The position numbers and the translations under genes were made by a program. This document shows positions 52,582 through 60,848 of a stretch of 64,000 nucleotides of DNA, one piece after another. Numbering within the stretch: position 1 is the first letter of the stretch; the number at the start of each line of letters is the position of its first letter. Under the pieces are notes generated by a model that saw nothing but the letters and a program-made list of their open reading frames with translations, had not been told where the DNA came from and did not search any database. Source of the stretch: Altererythrobacter rubellus (GTDB lineage: Bacteria > Pseudomonadota > Alphaproteobacteria > Sphingomonadales > Sphingomonadaceae); the NCBI RefSeq assembly GCF_030284385.1, contig NZ_CP127221.1:186001-250000 (forward strand). Direction: 5' to 3'.

Positions 52582-53000
52582 TGTCGCAAAATTCCTCACG
52601 CGAAAGGGCCCTTTGATGTGTCGCCGGACCGGTATCTGCCTTTGCTCTATAACTTCCACGGCGCGCGGGACAAGGCAGCAATGCCTGAACGCGCACCAAG
52701 ATGCCCGCATTTCTGTGACGGTTCGCGCTTTACCCGCCATGAACACAAGGCAGCCTGCGCGAATCGAACCTTGCGATTCGCCGTCTGTGGAGACTCTGCA
52801 ACAGGTTGGTGACGCTAGGGCAGACTAATCATTGCGAGCATTGCTTCAGCGACGGAAAGCGCTTTATTGACTTGCGAAATGAGAAACGGCTCGGGAACGA
52901 ATCGAGTCGTGGTCAGGTTGGGTTCAGCCGGGTTTGGCTTTAAGTTAAGGCCAGAATTGAGCAGCAGTCCGCCTGAAACATGTGGGTAGAACGTCTAGAG
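52582..53000. other. gene-free region with an inverted repeat, divergent promoter space
   Basis: A 419-bp space between divergent genes. It contains no convincing ORF. A perfect 8-bp inverted repeat GCGAATCG / CGATTCGC with a 7-base loop lies at 52759-52781; no T run follows on either strand. Probably promoters for the DUF3576 operon and the next gene; no -35/-10 pair was confidently placed. Confidence 0.5.
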
Positions 53001-53753
53001 ATGGCACGAAAGCAAACAGCATCTGCGGCGCGCAAGCTGCCCTTGCTGCTGGCCGCTGCCGGTTTGGCGTTTGGCGTACCTTCGGCTGGCTTAGCGGTTG
53101 TTGCCTTCGGCGATGACACGATGACCAGCGAGCTTCCCTCTTTCGCAATGTTTACACCGGCGTCTGCAGATCCCGCGTTGGCCAAGCGCGTGGCTGAACA
53201 GGCCCGTCGCAATGGCATGCGCTTCACGCCTGCTGGCAGTGCGATCAAGCGTGACCGCACCATCACAGTGGCGGTTCGCGTAGATCAGGAAACGGCTCGC
53301 GCGATTTCTGTCCGTCAGGCGCTGGATGTTGCGCCTGGTGCGACCAACGCGCTGAATTCGCAGGTTGTGACCAGATACGATCTGGGCACTGCGCGGGGCT
53401 ACCAGGGTTTCAAACGTCAGCAACCAGCGGTGTCACTGTCAGGCTCTGTGCGCAATATCACCATGCCGGACCTTTCGACCTTTGAGCCTGCTGGCCCGAC
53501 CGCGCAAGACAAGCCAAGCCGCTTCTCGACACGGATCGCGCTGGAAGGCGAGCAGGCTGCAGGGCGTTCGCCGAACACGCTTGATGCACTGAGCGCGCAA
53601 ACGGTTGATGTAGGCGGCGCTTACAGCATTACGCGCAATCTGGATGTGACAGCCGGTGTACGTTTGTCGCAAGAACGAGATCGCCTGACGCCAATCACAG
53701 ATTCCAAGCAGGACAGCCAATCGGTTTATGTCGGAACGCAATTCCGCTTCTAA
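53001..53753 (+). CDS. putative outer-membrane protein, unknown
   Basis: About 250 residues. A hydrophobic N-terminal helix (KLPLLLAAAGLAFGVPSAGLA) resembles a signal peptide or anchor. The middle part has VRVDQETARAISVRQALDVAPG and a low-complexity polar region, and the last 60 residues (VDVGGAYSITRNLDVTAGVRLSQE, DSQSVYVGTQFRF) look like beta strands ending in aromatic Phe, the outer-membrane C-terminal pattern. The start is uncertain: ATG at 53001 or 21 bases earlier at 52980. A terminator follows. No family recognised; I infer an outer-membrane or autotransporter-like short barrel. Confidence 0.6.
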   Translation: MARKQTASAARKLPLLLAAAGLAFGVPSAGLAVVAFGDDTMTSELPSFAMFTPASADPALAKRVAEQARRNGMRFTPAGSAIKRDRTITVAVRVDQETARAISVRQALDVAPGATNALNSQVVTRYDLGTARGYQGFKRQQPAVSLSGSVRNITMPDLSTFEPAGPTAQDKPSRFSTRIALEGEQAAGRSPNTLDALSAQTVDVGGAYSITRNLDVTAGVRLSQERDRLTPITDSKQDSQSVYVGTQFRF

Positions 53754-53784
53754 CCCTGACAATCTGTATGAATTCGTATGAGAG

Positions 53785-53806
53785 ACCCTGCTTCGGCGGG
53801 GTTTTT
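53785..53806 (+). terminator. Rho-independent terminator with TTCG tetraloop
   Basis: Stem ACCCTGC / GCGGGGT around TTCG, followed by five T residues, 31 bp after the preceding gene's stop. Confidence 0.88.
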
Positions 53807-53868
53807 GATTCCCATGACGCTACGGCATCGCTACCTCGGATACTTGAATTGTATTTGGAGATCCGAGA

Positions 53869-54591
53869 ATGGCACGCGTTGCAATCGTTACTGGCGGAAC
53901 AAGAGGCATTGGCCGCGCTATCTGTGAGAAGCTGCAAGACGCGGGCTTCACCGTCATCGCCAATTACGCGGGCAACGATGCCGCCGCCGAACAGCTCAAG
54001 GCCGACACCGGGATCCAATCGTACAAATGGGACGTGGGCGACCATGAGGCGTGCCTGGACGGCTGCGCCCGGGTGGCCGCCGAGGTAGGACCGATCGATG
54101 TGGTCGTGAACAATGCCGGCATCACCCGCGACGGCACACTTCACAAGATGAGCTATGATGATTGGCACGAGGTCATGCGTATCAATCTGGGTGGCTGCTT
54201 CAACATGGCGAAAGCCTGCTTCCCGGGAATGCGCGAGCGGGGCTGGGGCCGGATCGTCAATATCGGCTCGATCAATGGTCAGGCAGGCCAATATGGCCAA
54301 GTCAACTATGCTGCTGCGAAGTCAGGCATTCACGGCTTCACCAAAGCTCTGGCTCAGGAAGGGGCGAAATTCGGTGTGACTGTCAACGCGATTGCACCGG
54401 GTTATATCGACACCGACATGGTCGCAGCTGTGCCCGAGCCCGTACTGGAGAAGATCGTCGCCAAGATTCCAGTGGGCCGCCTGGGACAGGCAAATGAAAT
54501 CGCGCGTGGCGTGGCATTCCTGTGCAGCGAGAATGCCGGCTTCTTAACGGGCTCCACCATGAGCATCAACGGCGGCCAGCATATGTATTGA
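53869..54591 (+). CDS. phaB: acetoacetyl-CoA reductase
   Basis: NADPH-dependent short-chain reductase of 240 residues making (R)-3-hydroxybutyryl-CoA for PHA. The cofactor loop TGGTRGIGRAI, NNAG in VVVNNAGITRDGTLHKM, catalytic Ser in GSINGQAGQYGQVNYAAAKSG with YAAAK, and the closing PIGRLG-like PVGRLGQANEIA and SINGGQHMY are all PhaB/FabG-type; GQHMY at the C-terminus is typical of PhaB. GGAGA lies 6 bases from the ATG. It stands alone without phaA or phaC. Confidence 0.93.
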   Translation: MARVAIVTGGTRGIGRAICEKLQDAGFTVIANYAGNDAAAEQLKADTGIQSYKWDVGDHEACLDGCARVAAEVGPIDVVVNNAGITRDGTLHKMSYDDWHEVMRINLGGCFNMAKACFPGMRERGWGRIVNIGSINGQAGQYGQVNYAAAKSGIHGFTKALAQEGAKFGVTVNAIAPGYIDTDMVAAVPEPVLEKIVAKIPVGRLGQANEIARGVAFLCSENAGFLTGSTMSINGGQHMY

Positions 54592-54593
54592 AG

Positions 54594-54623
54594 CGGCAGG
54601 CCGTCCGCGTGGACAGCCTGCCG
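54594..54623. terminator. long hairpin between convergent phaB and lipase genes
   Basis: CGGCAGGC / GCCTGCCG outer stem with inner GTCC-GCGT-GGAC hairpin and single unpaired bases between. It lies 2 bp after the phaB stop and 5 bp before the lipase stop. No T run, so a bidirectional weak terminator or mRNA end structure. Confidence 0.55.
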
Positions 54624-54628
54624 GATGG

Positions 54629-55873
54629 CTAGCCCAATGGCGATGCGTCACAATTCCCTTTGATCGCATCACCTGCAAAGACAGCTTGCACGAACGTGAG
54701 TGATTCTCCGGTCGATCCCGGCACAACCTGCTTGTGATCGAGTTCGGTGTAGAGGTGCGCCTCGACCACCGTTCCCGCCGCACACGCGTCGCGCATGAAA
54801 GCCGCCTGCATGTGCTGAGGCGTATCGCGATCACGCGCGCCCGTTCCCAGAAAGATTGGCGCAGCGATGCTCATATCAGGAAAGCCCATCTGCCCAAAGA
54901 CCCGGCCCAGCACATCCGATGGTGTTTGCTTGAACGCCCGATTGTAACTTAGCCCTGCTGTCTCAGTGCGTGCTCGCATCTCTTTGTGACAAGCATTGGT
55001 GACCATGCTGACGATCGGCCAAGCCTCATCAGATACATACTCTCGCATCAAGAATCCGGGCTCGATCTGCTCTGCCAATGTCATTGCGAGAAAATTATAG
55101 GCTAGCATCGGATCTGGTTGATCAGGTGGCCTGCTTTCATTCAAGGCAACAAGTGCGGCAGGCGAGAAGTATGGCACACCGGTTGCGACCACTCCTCTGA
55201 TATCGACATCAGGCGCGTAGTCCGGTGCGTAGCTTGCCGTTGCGACCGCCGCGCCCGCGCCTTGCGATTGCCCGATCACCACGACGCCTGATGAAACGGG
55301 ATAGCCCGCACCCTGAACTGCTCGAATAATGTCGAGATTGCTATATGCTGCGGGACGCGTTGCGAGATAGGGGTGCGTGCCGGGTGTTCCGAGCCCCTGA
55401 TAATCCGAAGCTACAACCGCAACCCCCTGACCAAGCCAGAAGTTGAGATAGTCCATATCCTGCTGCTGCCGCCCATCCCATGATGGCGCGCAGATATCTG
55501 CGATACCGACTGTCCCATGGGTCCAGGCCATCAACGGCCACCCACCTTCGGGTGCATCACCCCTGGGCAAATACAATACACCGGACACAGCGGTTATGGC
55601 CGAGCCGCCTAATCCCTCCGTAGAAGTATATAGCAACCGGACATTATCTGCAGCGCCTCTCAAAGCCTGTCGTTCATCCAGCGGCTCGCTGCGTAGAATG
55701 GTGCCCGGCGTTTCGGGAAGCTCGCCTTCGAATGCATAGAATTCTGATACACCCCCGTCGCCGAGCGTTGCGCTATTCCATGCAGATGCGCCTTTCGTGG
55801 CGGTCGCGTTCACACATCCGCCCACAAACAATATCGACAAACCTGTAAGCGCCCCCAGCAACCATCTATGCAT
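54629..55873 (-). CDS. secreted lipase-like alpha/beta-hydrolase, lipoprotein
   Basis: About 414 residues. The ATG at 55873 was chosen because AGGGGA lies 7-8 bases upstream; the next in-frame ATG 24 bases earlier is weaker. It begins with a lipoprotein-like signal (SILFVGGC, Cys20). Catalytic elbow GQSQGAGAAV near 202, oxyanion region MAWTHGTVG, Asp in GARDRDTP and His in ELDHKQV form a plausible triad of secretory-lipase type (PF03583-like). Anchored on the periplasmic or outer face. Substrate unknown; it might act on lipids or polyester-like compounds. Divergent from the desaturase. Confidence 0.8.
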   Translation of the reverse strand: MHRWLLGALTGLSILFVGGCVNATATKGASAWNSATLGDGGVSEFYAFEGELPETPGTILRSEPLDERQALRGAADNVRLLYTSTEGLGGSAITAVSGVLYLPRGDAPEGGWPLMAWTHGTVGIADICAPSWDGRQQQDMDYLNFWLGQGVAVVASDYQGLGTPGTHPYLATRPAAYSNLDIIRAVQGAGYPVSSGVVVIGQSQGAGAAVATASYAPDYAPDVDIRGVVATGVPYFSPAALVALNESRPPDQPDPMLAYNFLAMTLAEQIEPGFLMREYVSDEAWPIVSMVTNACHKEMRARTETAGLSYNRAFKQTPSDVLGRVFGQMGFPDMSIAAPIFLGTGARDRDTPQHMQAAFMRDACAAGTVVEAHLYTELDHKQVVPGSTGESLTFVQAVFAGDAIKGNCDASPLG

Positions 55874-55981
55874 CCAGTGATCCCCTCTCTGTGTCATACT
55901 GCCGCCTGGCAGAGCACCAAGCAAGCTCTGTGCACTCTCTGCGAACATTGCTTCGCAACCGACGAGCGCGCGTGACAATCC

Positions 55982-57076
55982 ATGGGAAGCTGGCTAGGCG
56001 TTTGTCTCGTGACAACTCTCATTGATACCAGCCCGAACCAGACCCGCCGTGAAGAGCCGAGCTCCGCCGGTCTTGAAGCCCGTCAATTGATGCGTGAACT
56101 ATCAGCTTTCAAGACGCCCCGGATCAGCCGGAGCAGCTGGGAATTGGCCTCCACGCTTTTGCCATTCGTGACCTTGTTTGCGGTGATGCTGTTCGCAGTT
56201 GATGCGGGCTATTACTGGGCGCTGGCGTTGGCCCCGGTGACCGGTCTGCTACTGCTGCGCCTGTTCATCATTCAACATGACTGCGGCCATGGCGCCTTTC
56301 TGCCGGGGCGCAAAGGCAATGACTGGGTGGGGCGCGCGATGGGCGTGCTGACCCTGACCCCATATGATTGCTGGGCCCGCTCGCACGCGATCCATCACGC
56401 TTCGACAGGCAATCTAGATGCGCGGGGTTATGGCGACGTCGACACTCTGACGGTTCAGGAATATGCGGACAGCCCGCGTTTGAAACGCTGGTTCTATCGC
56501 TTCTATCGTAGCCCCGCGGTCCTGCTCGGCCTTGGCCCTGCCTATCTGTTTCTGTTGCGGCACCGCTTGCCAATCGGGCTGATGAAAGCGGGCTGGATTT
56601 ACTGGATCGCGGCAATGGGGACCAATCTGGTTACCGCCATTATCCTCGGCTCACTGGTCTATGCCTTCTCTTTCGCGACAGTCGCGGTGATTTTTCTGCC
56701 CATTCTACTGATCGCTGCCTCGACCGGGGTCTGGCTGTTCTATGTACAGCACCAGTTCGAGCACGGACATTGGGACAAGGATGCTGAGTGGTCATTCCAC
56801 GACGCGGCACTGATGGGTAGCTCACACCTTGAGCTTCCAGCGGTCTTGCGCTGGTTCACCGGAAATATCGGAATTCACCACGTGCACCATTTGGCCAGTC
56901 GGGTACCGTTTTATCGACTGCCAGAAGTGCTTCGGACATTCCCCGAGCTGCACGATCTCAATCGTTTCACCATGCGGGATACGTTCTCGATGATGCGGCT
57001 GGCCTTGTGGGACGAGGGCCAGCGACGATTGGTGAGCTTCCGCGAAGCAAAGCAGCTCGCGCGCGCAAGCGCATGA
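55982..57076 (+). CDS. fatty acid desaturase
   Basis: Membrane di-iron desaturase of about 364 residues. The three His boxes are intact: HDCGH at 99-103, SHAIHHAS at 134-141, and GIHHVHHL near 300. Hydrophobic helices flank them (TLFAVMLFAVDAGYYWALAL, LVTAIILGSLVYAFSFATVAV). A GTG 9 codons in (VTTLIDTS) is an alternative start. Acyl-lipid or acyl-CoA substrate cannot be told. Its last codons overlap the start of an RHH protein (ATGA), so they are co-transcribed. Confidence 0.9.
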   Translation: MGSWLGVCLVTTLIDTSPNQTRREEPSSAGLEARQLMRELSAFKTPRISRSSWELASTLLPFVTLFAVMLFAVDAGYYWALALAPVTGLLLLRLFIIQHDCGHGAFLPGRKGNDWVGRAMGVLTLTPYDCWARSHAIHHASTGNLDARGYGDVDTLTVQEYADSPRLKRWFYRFYRSPAVLLGLGPAYLFLLRHRLPIGLMKAGWIYWIAAMGTNLVTAIILGSLVYAFSFATVAVIFLPILLIAASTGVWLFYVQHQFEHGHWDKDAEWSFHDAALMGSSHLELPAVLRWFTGNIGIHHVHHLASRVPFYRLPEVLRTFPELHDLNRFTMRDTFSMMRLALWDEGQRRLVSFREAKQLARASA

Positions 57077-57306
57077 GCGCGACTCCGCCCTATCATCCTC
57101 CGGTTAAGCGATCGGTGCAGATTGAAGGGCACAAGACCTCCATCAGCCTGGAGCCGGTATTCTGGGATATGCTGCGCACGGCCGCTGCGCGGGAAGGCGT
57201 CGCGATCAATGCACTCGTCGCGCGGATCGACGAAGAACGTATCAAGTCGAAAACCCCGCCGGGGCTCGCCAGCGCCATCCGGGTCTGGTTGGTTAGCCGG
57301 GTCTAG
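57073..57306 (+). CDS. ribbon-helix-helix domain protein (RHH_4 type)
   Basis: Seventy-seven residues with the ribbon-helix-helix layout: [42 protein letters not shown] is the beta-strand followed by two helices, here cited only by its landmarks. The group is common in alphaproteobacteria, called RHH_4 or aryl-sulfate-sulfotransferase-like regulators. The start overlaps the desaturase stop by ATGA. Its stop TAG shares the palindromic CTAG with the convergent murA stop. A role in controlling the desaturase is possible but only inferred. Confidence 0.8.
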   Translation: MSATPPYHPPVKRSVQIEGHKTSISLEPVFWDMLRTAAAREGVAINALVARIDEERIKSKTPPGLASAIRVWLVSRV

Positions 57307-58586
57307 TCGTCGCCGACCCGCTCGATATCCGCACCCACCAACTTAAGCTTCTCTTCCAGACGTTCATATCCTCGGTCCAGATGATAGAGCCGCCGGACGG
57401 TTGTTTCACCTTCAGCAACAAGCCCTGCCAGCACCAGGCTGAACGAGGCGCGCAAGTCGGTGGCCATCACCTCTGCGCCCGTCAATGTCTCCACACCTTT
57501 GACGATTGCCGTGCGGCCCTCTGTCTCAATATCTGCGCCCATGCGCGCAAGTTCCGGTACGTGCATGTAACGGTTCTCGAATATGGTCTCTTTCAGCACA
57601 CTCGTGCCTTCTGCCTTGCATAGCAGCGCCATGAGTTGCGCCTGCATGTCAGTCGCGAGGCCGGGGTATGGAGCGGTCGTGAGATTGGTCGCCTTGAGCG
57701 GGCCATTGGCCTTGACGCGGATTGCCTTCGCTTCTTCCTCAACCTCAACGCCGATATTACGCAGTGCATGAATTGTGGCCGCCATTTCATCGGGTTTTGC
57801 GCCTTCAAGTCGAACGTCACCGCCCGTTATTGCGGCCGCGCATGCGTAAGAACCAGCCTCGATTCGGTCGGGCATCACGCGGTAGGTGGCGCCATGCAGC
57901 CGCTTTACACCGTGGATTGTCAGGTCGGACGAACCGATCCCTTCGATCTCAGCCCCCATCGCCACCAGAAGATTGCATAAATCAACGATTTCCGGCTCGC
58001 GCGCAGCATTGAACAAACGGCTCGTACCATTCGCCAGCACCGCCGCCATCAGTGCGTTTTCCGTAGCGCCGACCGAAACCACCGGAAAATCAAACTCACC
58101 GCCGGGCAATCCGCCATCGGGCGCCATCGCTTTGACGTAACCCTGTGCCAGTTCGATCTCGGCGCCGAAAGCTTCCAGTGCCTTCAAGTGCAGATCGATC
58201 GGGCGGTTACCGATTGCACAGCCACCCGGCATGGACACTGTCGCTTCGCCCATCCGGGCAAGCATCGGGCCTAGCACGAGGATCGATGCGCGCATCTTGC
58301 GCACCAAATCATAGGGCGCAACGGTGGAGGTAATACGTGGGGCTTCTAGGCTCATCACCCGGCCGAAATCTTCGGGCCGCGTGCCTTGGACCACTGTGGT
58401 GATCCCGAACTGATTCATCAGGTGCTGGAACCCGTCAATGTCCGCCAGCCGCGGCAAATTGCGCAGCGTAAGAGGCTCTTCAGTCAGAAGTGCACAGGGA
58501 ATCAGCGTGAGCACCGCATTCTTCGCGCCTGAGATGGGAATTGTTCCCTCTAGGCGGTTGCCGCCTTTGATAACCAGTTTGTCCAT
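57303..58586 (-). CDS. murA: UDP-N-acetylglucosamine 1-carboxyvinyltransferase
   Basis: First committed step of peptidoglycan synthesis; 427 residues. The fosfomycin-target Cys123 is in [14 protein letters not shown]; Lys22-Asn23 in ISGAKNAVL and Arg in RKMRAS are substrate ligands. C-terminal [13 protein letters not shown] is the second signature. AAGGG lies upstream of the ATG. Divergent from galU. Confidence 0.97.
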   Translation of the reverse strand: MDKLVIKGGNRLEGTIPISGAKNAVLTLIPCALLTEEPLTLRNLPRLADIDGFQHLMNQFGITTVVQGTRPEDFGRVMSLEAPRITSTVAPYDLVRKMRASILVLGPMLARMGEATVSMPGGCAIGNRPIDLHLKALEAFGAEIELAQGYVKAMAPDGGLPGGEFDFPVVSVGATENALMAAVLANGTSRLFNAAREPEIVDLCNLLVAMGAEIEGIGSSDLTIHGVKRLHGATYRVMPDRIEAGSYACAAAITGGDVRLEGAKPDEMAATIHALRNIGVEVEEEAKAIRVKANGPLKATNLTTAPYPGLATDMQAQLMALLCKAEGTSVLKETIFENRYMHVPELARMGADIETEGRTAIVKGVETLTGAEVMATDLRASFSLVLAGLVAEGETTVRRLYHLDRGYERLEEKLKLVGADIERVGDD

Positions 58587-58687
58587 AGAATGCCCTTAGC
58601 CAATCCTTGCGTTCACGCAAATGAACAAGATGATACAGCGTGAGTGTCTGCTTGCGAGAGACAGGATTGCGGCCTATTCGCTGGCCC

Positions 58688-59578
58688 ATGACAACACATA
58701 AGCCGATCAAGAAGGCCGTCTTTCCCGTCGCGGGCCTGGGTACGCGTTTTCTGCCTGCCACCAAAGCGATTCCGAAGGAGTTGCTGCCGATCGTGGACCG
58801 TCCGCTAATCCAATATGCGGTGGACGAAGCGCGCGAGGCGGGGATCGAGCAGATGATCTTTGTGACGGGGCGCGGAAAGACCGCGATTGTCGAACATTTC
58901 GACATGGCGTTCGAGCTGGAAAAGACCATGAACGAGCGCGGCAAGAATATGAGCGTGCTTGAGCCGACCCGCGCAACACCGGGCGATATCATCACCGTGC
59001 GTCAGCAAGTCCCGCTTGGCTTGGGCCACGCGATCTGGTGCGCGCGTGCGATAGTAGGCGATGAACCTTTTGCAATTTTTCTCCCCGACGAGCTGATGAT
59101 TGGCAACAAGGGTGGAACCGGTTGCATGAAGCAAATGGTAGACGCCTATCATCGCACAGGCGGGAATATCATCAGCGTGCTGGAAGTGCCGCATGAAGAG
59201 GTCTCCAGCTATGGTGTGATCGATCCCGGTGCGGAAAATGGTGCGCTGACTGAAGTCAAAGGGCTGGTTGAGAAACCACCCGTGGCTGAGGCTCCATCGA
59301 ACAAGATCATTTCCGGCCGCTATATCTTGCAGCCAGAAGTCATGCGCGTGCTTGAAGCCCAAGAAAAGGGCGCAGGCGGAGAGATCCAGCTGACTGATGC
59401 AATGGCCAAGATGATCGGCCAGCAGCCGTTCCATGCGGTCACCTTTGACGGAAAACGCTATGATTGCGGCAATAAGCTCGGCTTTGTCGAAGCGACATTG
59501 GCGCTAGCGCTGGAACGCGAGGACATGGGCGCAGACGTGCGCGCAATGGCGGAGCGATTGCTCGCTAGCCAGCTCTAA
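58688..59578 (+). CDS. galU: UTP-glucose-1-phosphate uridylyltransferase
   Basis: Makes UDP-glucose for envelope glycans; 296 residues. Nucleotide-binding GLGTRFLPATKAIPKELLPIVDRPLIQY at the N-terminus, given here as its landmarks GLGTRFLPATKAIPKE and DRPLIQY. Further EVPHEEVSSYGVI and GYDCG-like RYDCGNKLGFVEA. The ATG at 58688 is chosen; the longer start adds 16 non-homologous residues. It overlaps the convergent P450 gene by 14 bp. Confidence 0.95.
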   Translation: MTTHKPIKKAVFPVAGLGTRFLPATKAIPKELLPIVDRPLIQYAVDEAREAGIEQMIFVTGRGKTAIVEHFDMAFELEKTMNERGKNMSVLEPTRATPGDIITVRQQVPLGLGHAIWCARAIVGDEPFAIFLPDELMIGNKGGTGCMKQMVDAYHRTGGNIISVLEVPHEEVSSYGVIDPGAENGALTEVKGLVEKPPVAEAPSNKIISGRYILQPEVMRVLEAQEKGAGGEIQLTDAMAKMIGQQPFHAVTFDGKRYDCGNKLGFVEATLALALEREDMGADVRAMAERLLASQL

Positions 59579-60848
59579 AGCGCAGCGGCAATGTCTTCAG
59601 CCCGCCAACAAATGTAGAAGTCGCCCGTTTGGGCTCGCCAGCCAGTTCAATACTTTCCACCCGGTCAAGTATTGTCTCGAAGAGTATTTTCATCTCCATT
59701 CGCGCCAAGTGAAGGCCAAGGCATTGGTGCGCGCCAGCACCAAAGGCAGCATGGCGATTGGGCGAACGAGAGGCGTCAAATTTACGCGGGTTCTCAAACT
59801 GCGCCGGATCATGGTTGGCGGCAACATAATTGATCATCAGCCAGTCACCTGCCTTGATCTGCTGGCCGCCTATCTCGACATCTTCCGCCGCAGTACGCAT
59901 GAAATGCTGTACCGGCGTGGTCCATCGGATCGCCTCTTCGACAATGCCCGGCAGCAATGAACGGTCCGCCTTGACCCGCGCCCATTGCTCCGGGTCTTGC
60001 GCCAACGCTTGCATCGCGCCTGCGGTCGAAGCCGAGGTGGTATCATGGCCAGCGGTCGCGACGATGATGTAGTATCCCGCCATGTCACGCTCGGGTAGCG
60101 GCTCTCCATCGACCGTGGCATTCGCAATGACACTCGCAACATCCTCAGTAGGATTGGCGCGGCGTTCAGCTGCAATCCCGGCGAAGTATTCTTCAAACGT
60201 TTTCACCGCACCTGCAACCAGCTGGACGACTTGCTCTGCCGTCATGTTCTCCATGCCCGTGCCCGAGAGGTCCGCATCCTGCCCACCGAACAGCTGCTGC
60301 GTCAGCATCTGCATCCGCGGCTCGTCTTCTTCAGGCACGCCAAGAATCTGCATTACGACATGCAGCGGGTAAGGGCCGGAAACCAGCTTCACAAAATCAG
60401 CTTGAGGGCCTGCTGCGATCAAACCGTCCACAGTGCGGTTCGCAATCGCGCGGATTTCACCTTCCATCCTCGCCAGATTGCGCGGCATGAACCAGTCTTG
60501 CGTCAGCCGGCGATATTTCGGATGGATCGGGGCGTCGAACACCACCAGTGAATCGACCAGCATGTTCGAGCCGGTCGCAGCGCGACTGAATTCAATCGCT
60601 TCACGAAAACTGAAAACGACAGGGCGCGGATTGTTGAGGAATGTCGCATTATCTTTCGAGATCCTCATCACGTCTTCATATCGCGTGATCAGCCAAAAGG
60701 GATCGAACAGCTCGCCGTCTTCCGGCTCTACCCGCGAAACCGGTGCCTCTTTGCGCAGGCGATCAAACGTATCGAGAAGCCCGTCCCATTCAGCATAGGC
60801 ATGCGGGTTGATGACCATTCGGGCGACATCGCTAGGCAGCGCGCTCAA
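59565..60848 (-). CDS. cytochrome P450, CYP108-like
   Basis: Soluble bacterial P450 of 427 residues. I-helix acid-alcohol pair in TAGHDTTSAS, ExxR in VEEAIRW, heme-binding Cys near 377 in FGAGAHQCLGLHLARMEMK. It closely recalls P450terp (CYP108A1): YPLHVVMQILGVPEEDEP, RWTTPVQHFMRTA, PNRHAAFGAGAH and ATSTFVGGLKTLPLRF follow the same pattern. That family hydroxylates alpha-terpineol and, in sphingomonads, aromatic compounds. It is coupled to the upstream acyl-CoA ligase by an ATGA overlap. Needs a ferredoxin partner, absent here. Confidence 0.88.
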   Translation of the reverse strand: MSALPSDVARMVINPHAYAEWDGLLDTFDRLRKEAPVSRVEPEDGELFDPFWLITRYEDVMRISKDNATFLNNPRPVVFSFREAIEFSRAATGSNMLVDSLVVFDAPIHPKYRRLTQDWFMPRNLARMEGEIRAIANRTVDGLIAAGPQADFVKLVSGPYPLHVVMQILGVPEEDEPRMQMLTQQLFGGQDADLSGTGMENMTAEQVVQLVAGAVKTFEEYFAGIAAERRANPTEDVASVIANATVDGEPLPERDMAGYYIIVATAGHDTTSASTAGAMQALAQDPEQWARVKADRSLLPGIVEEAIRWTTPVQHFMRTAAEDVEIGGQQIKAGDWLMINYVAANHDPAQFENPRKFDASRSPNRHAAFGAGAHQCLGLHLARMEMKILFETILDRVESIELAGEPKRATSTFVGGLKTLPLRFRAG

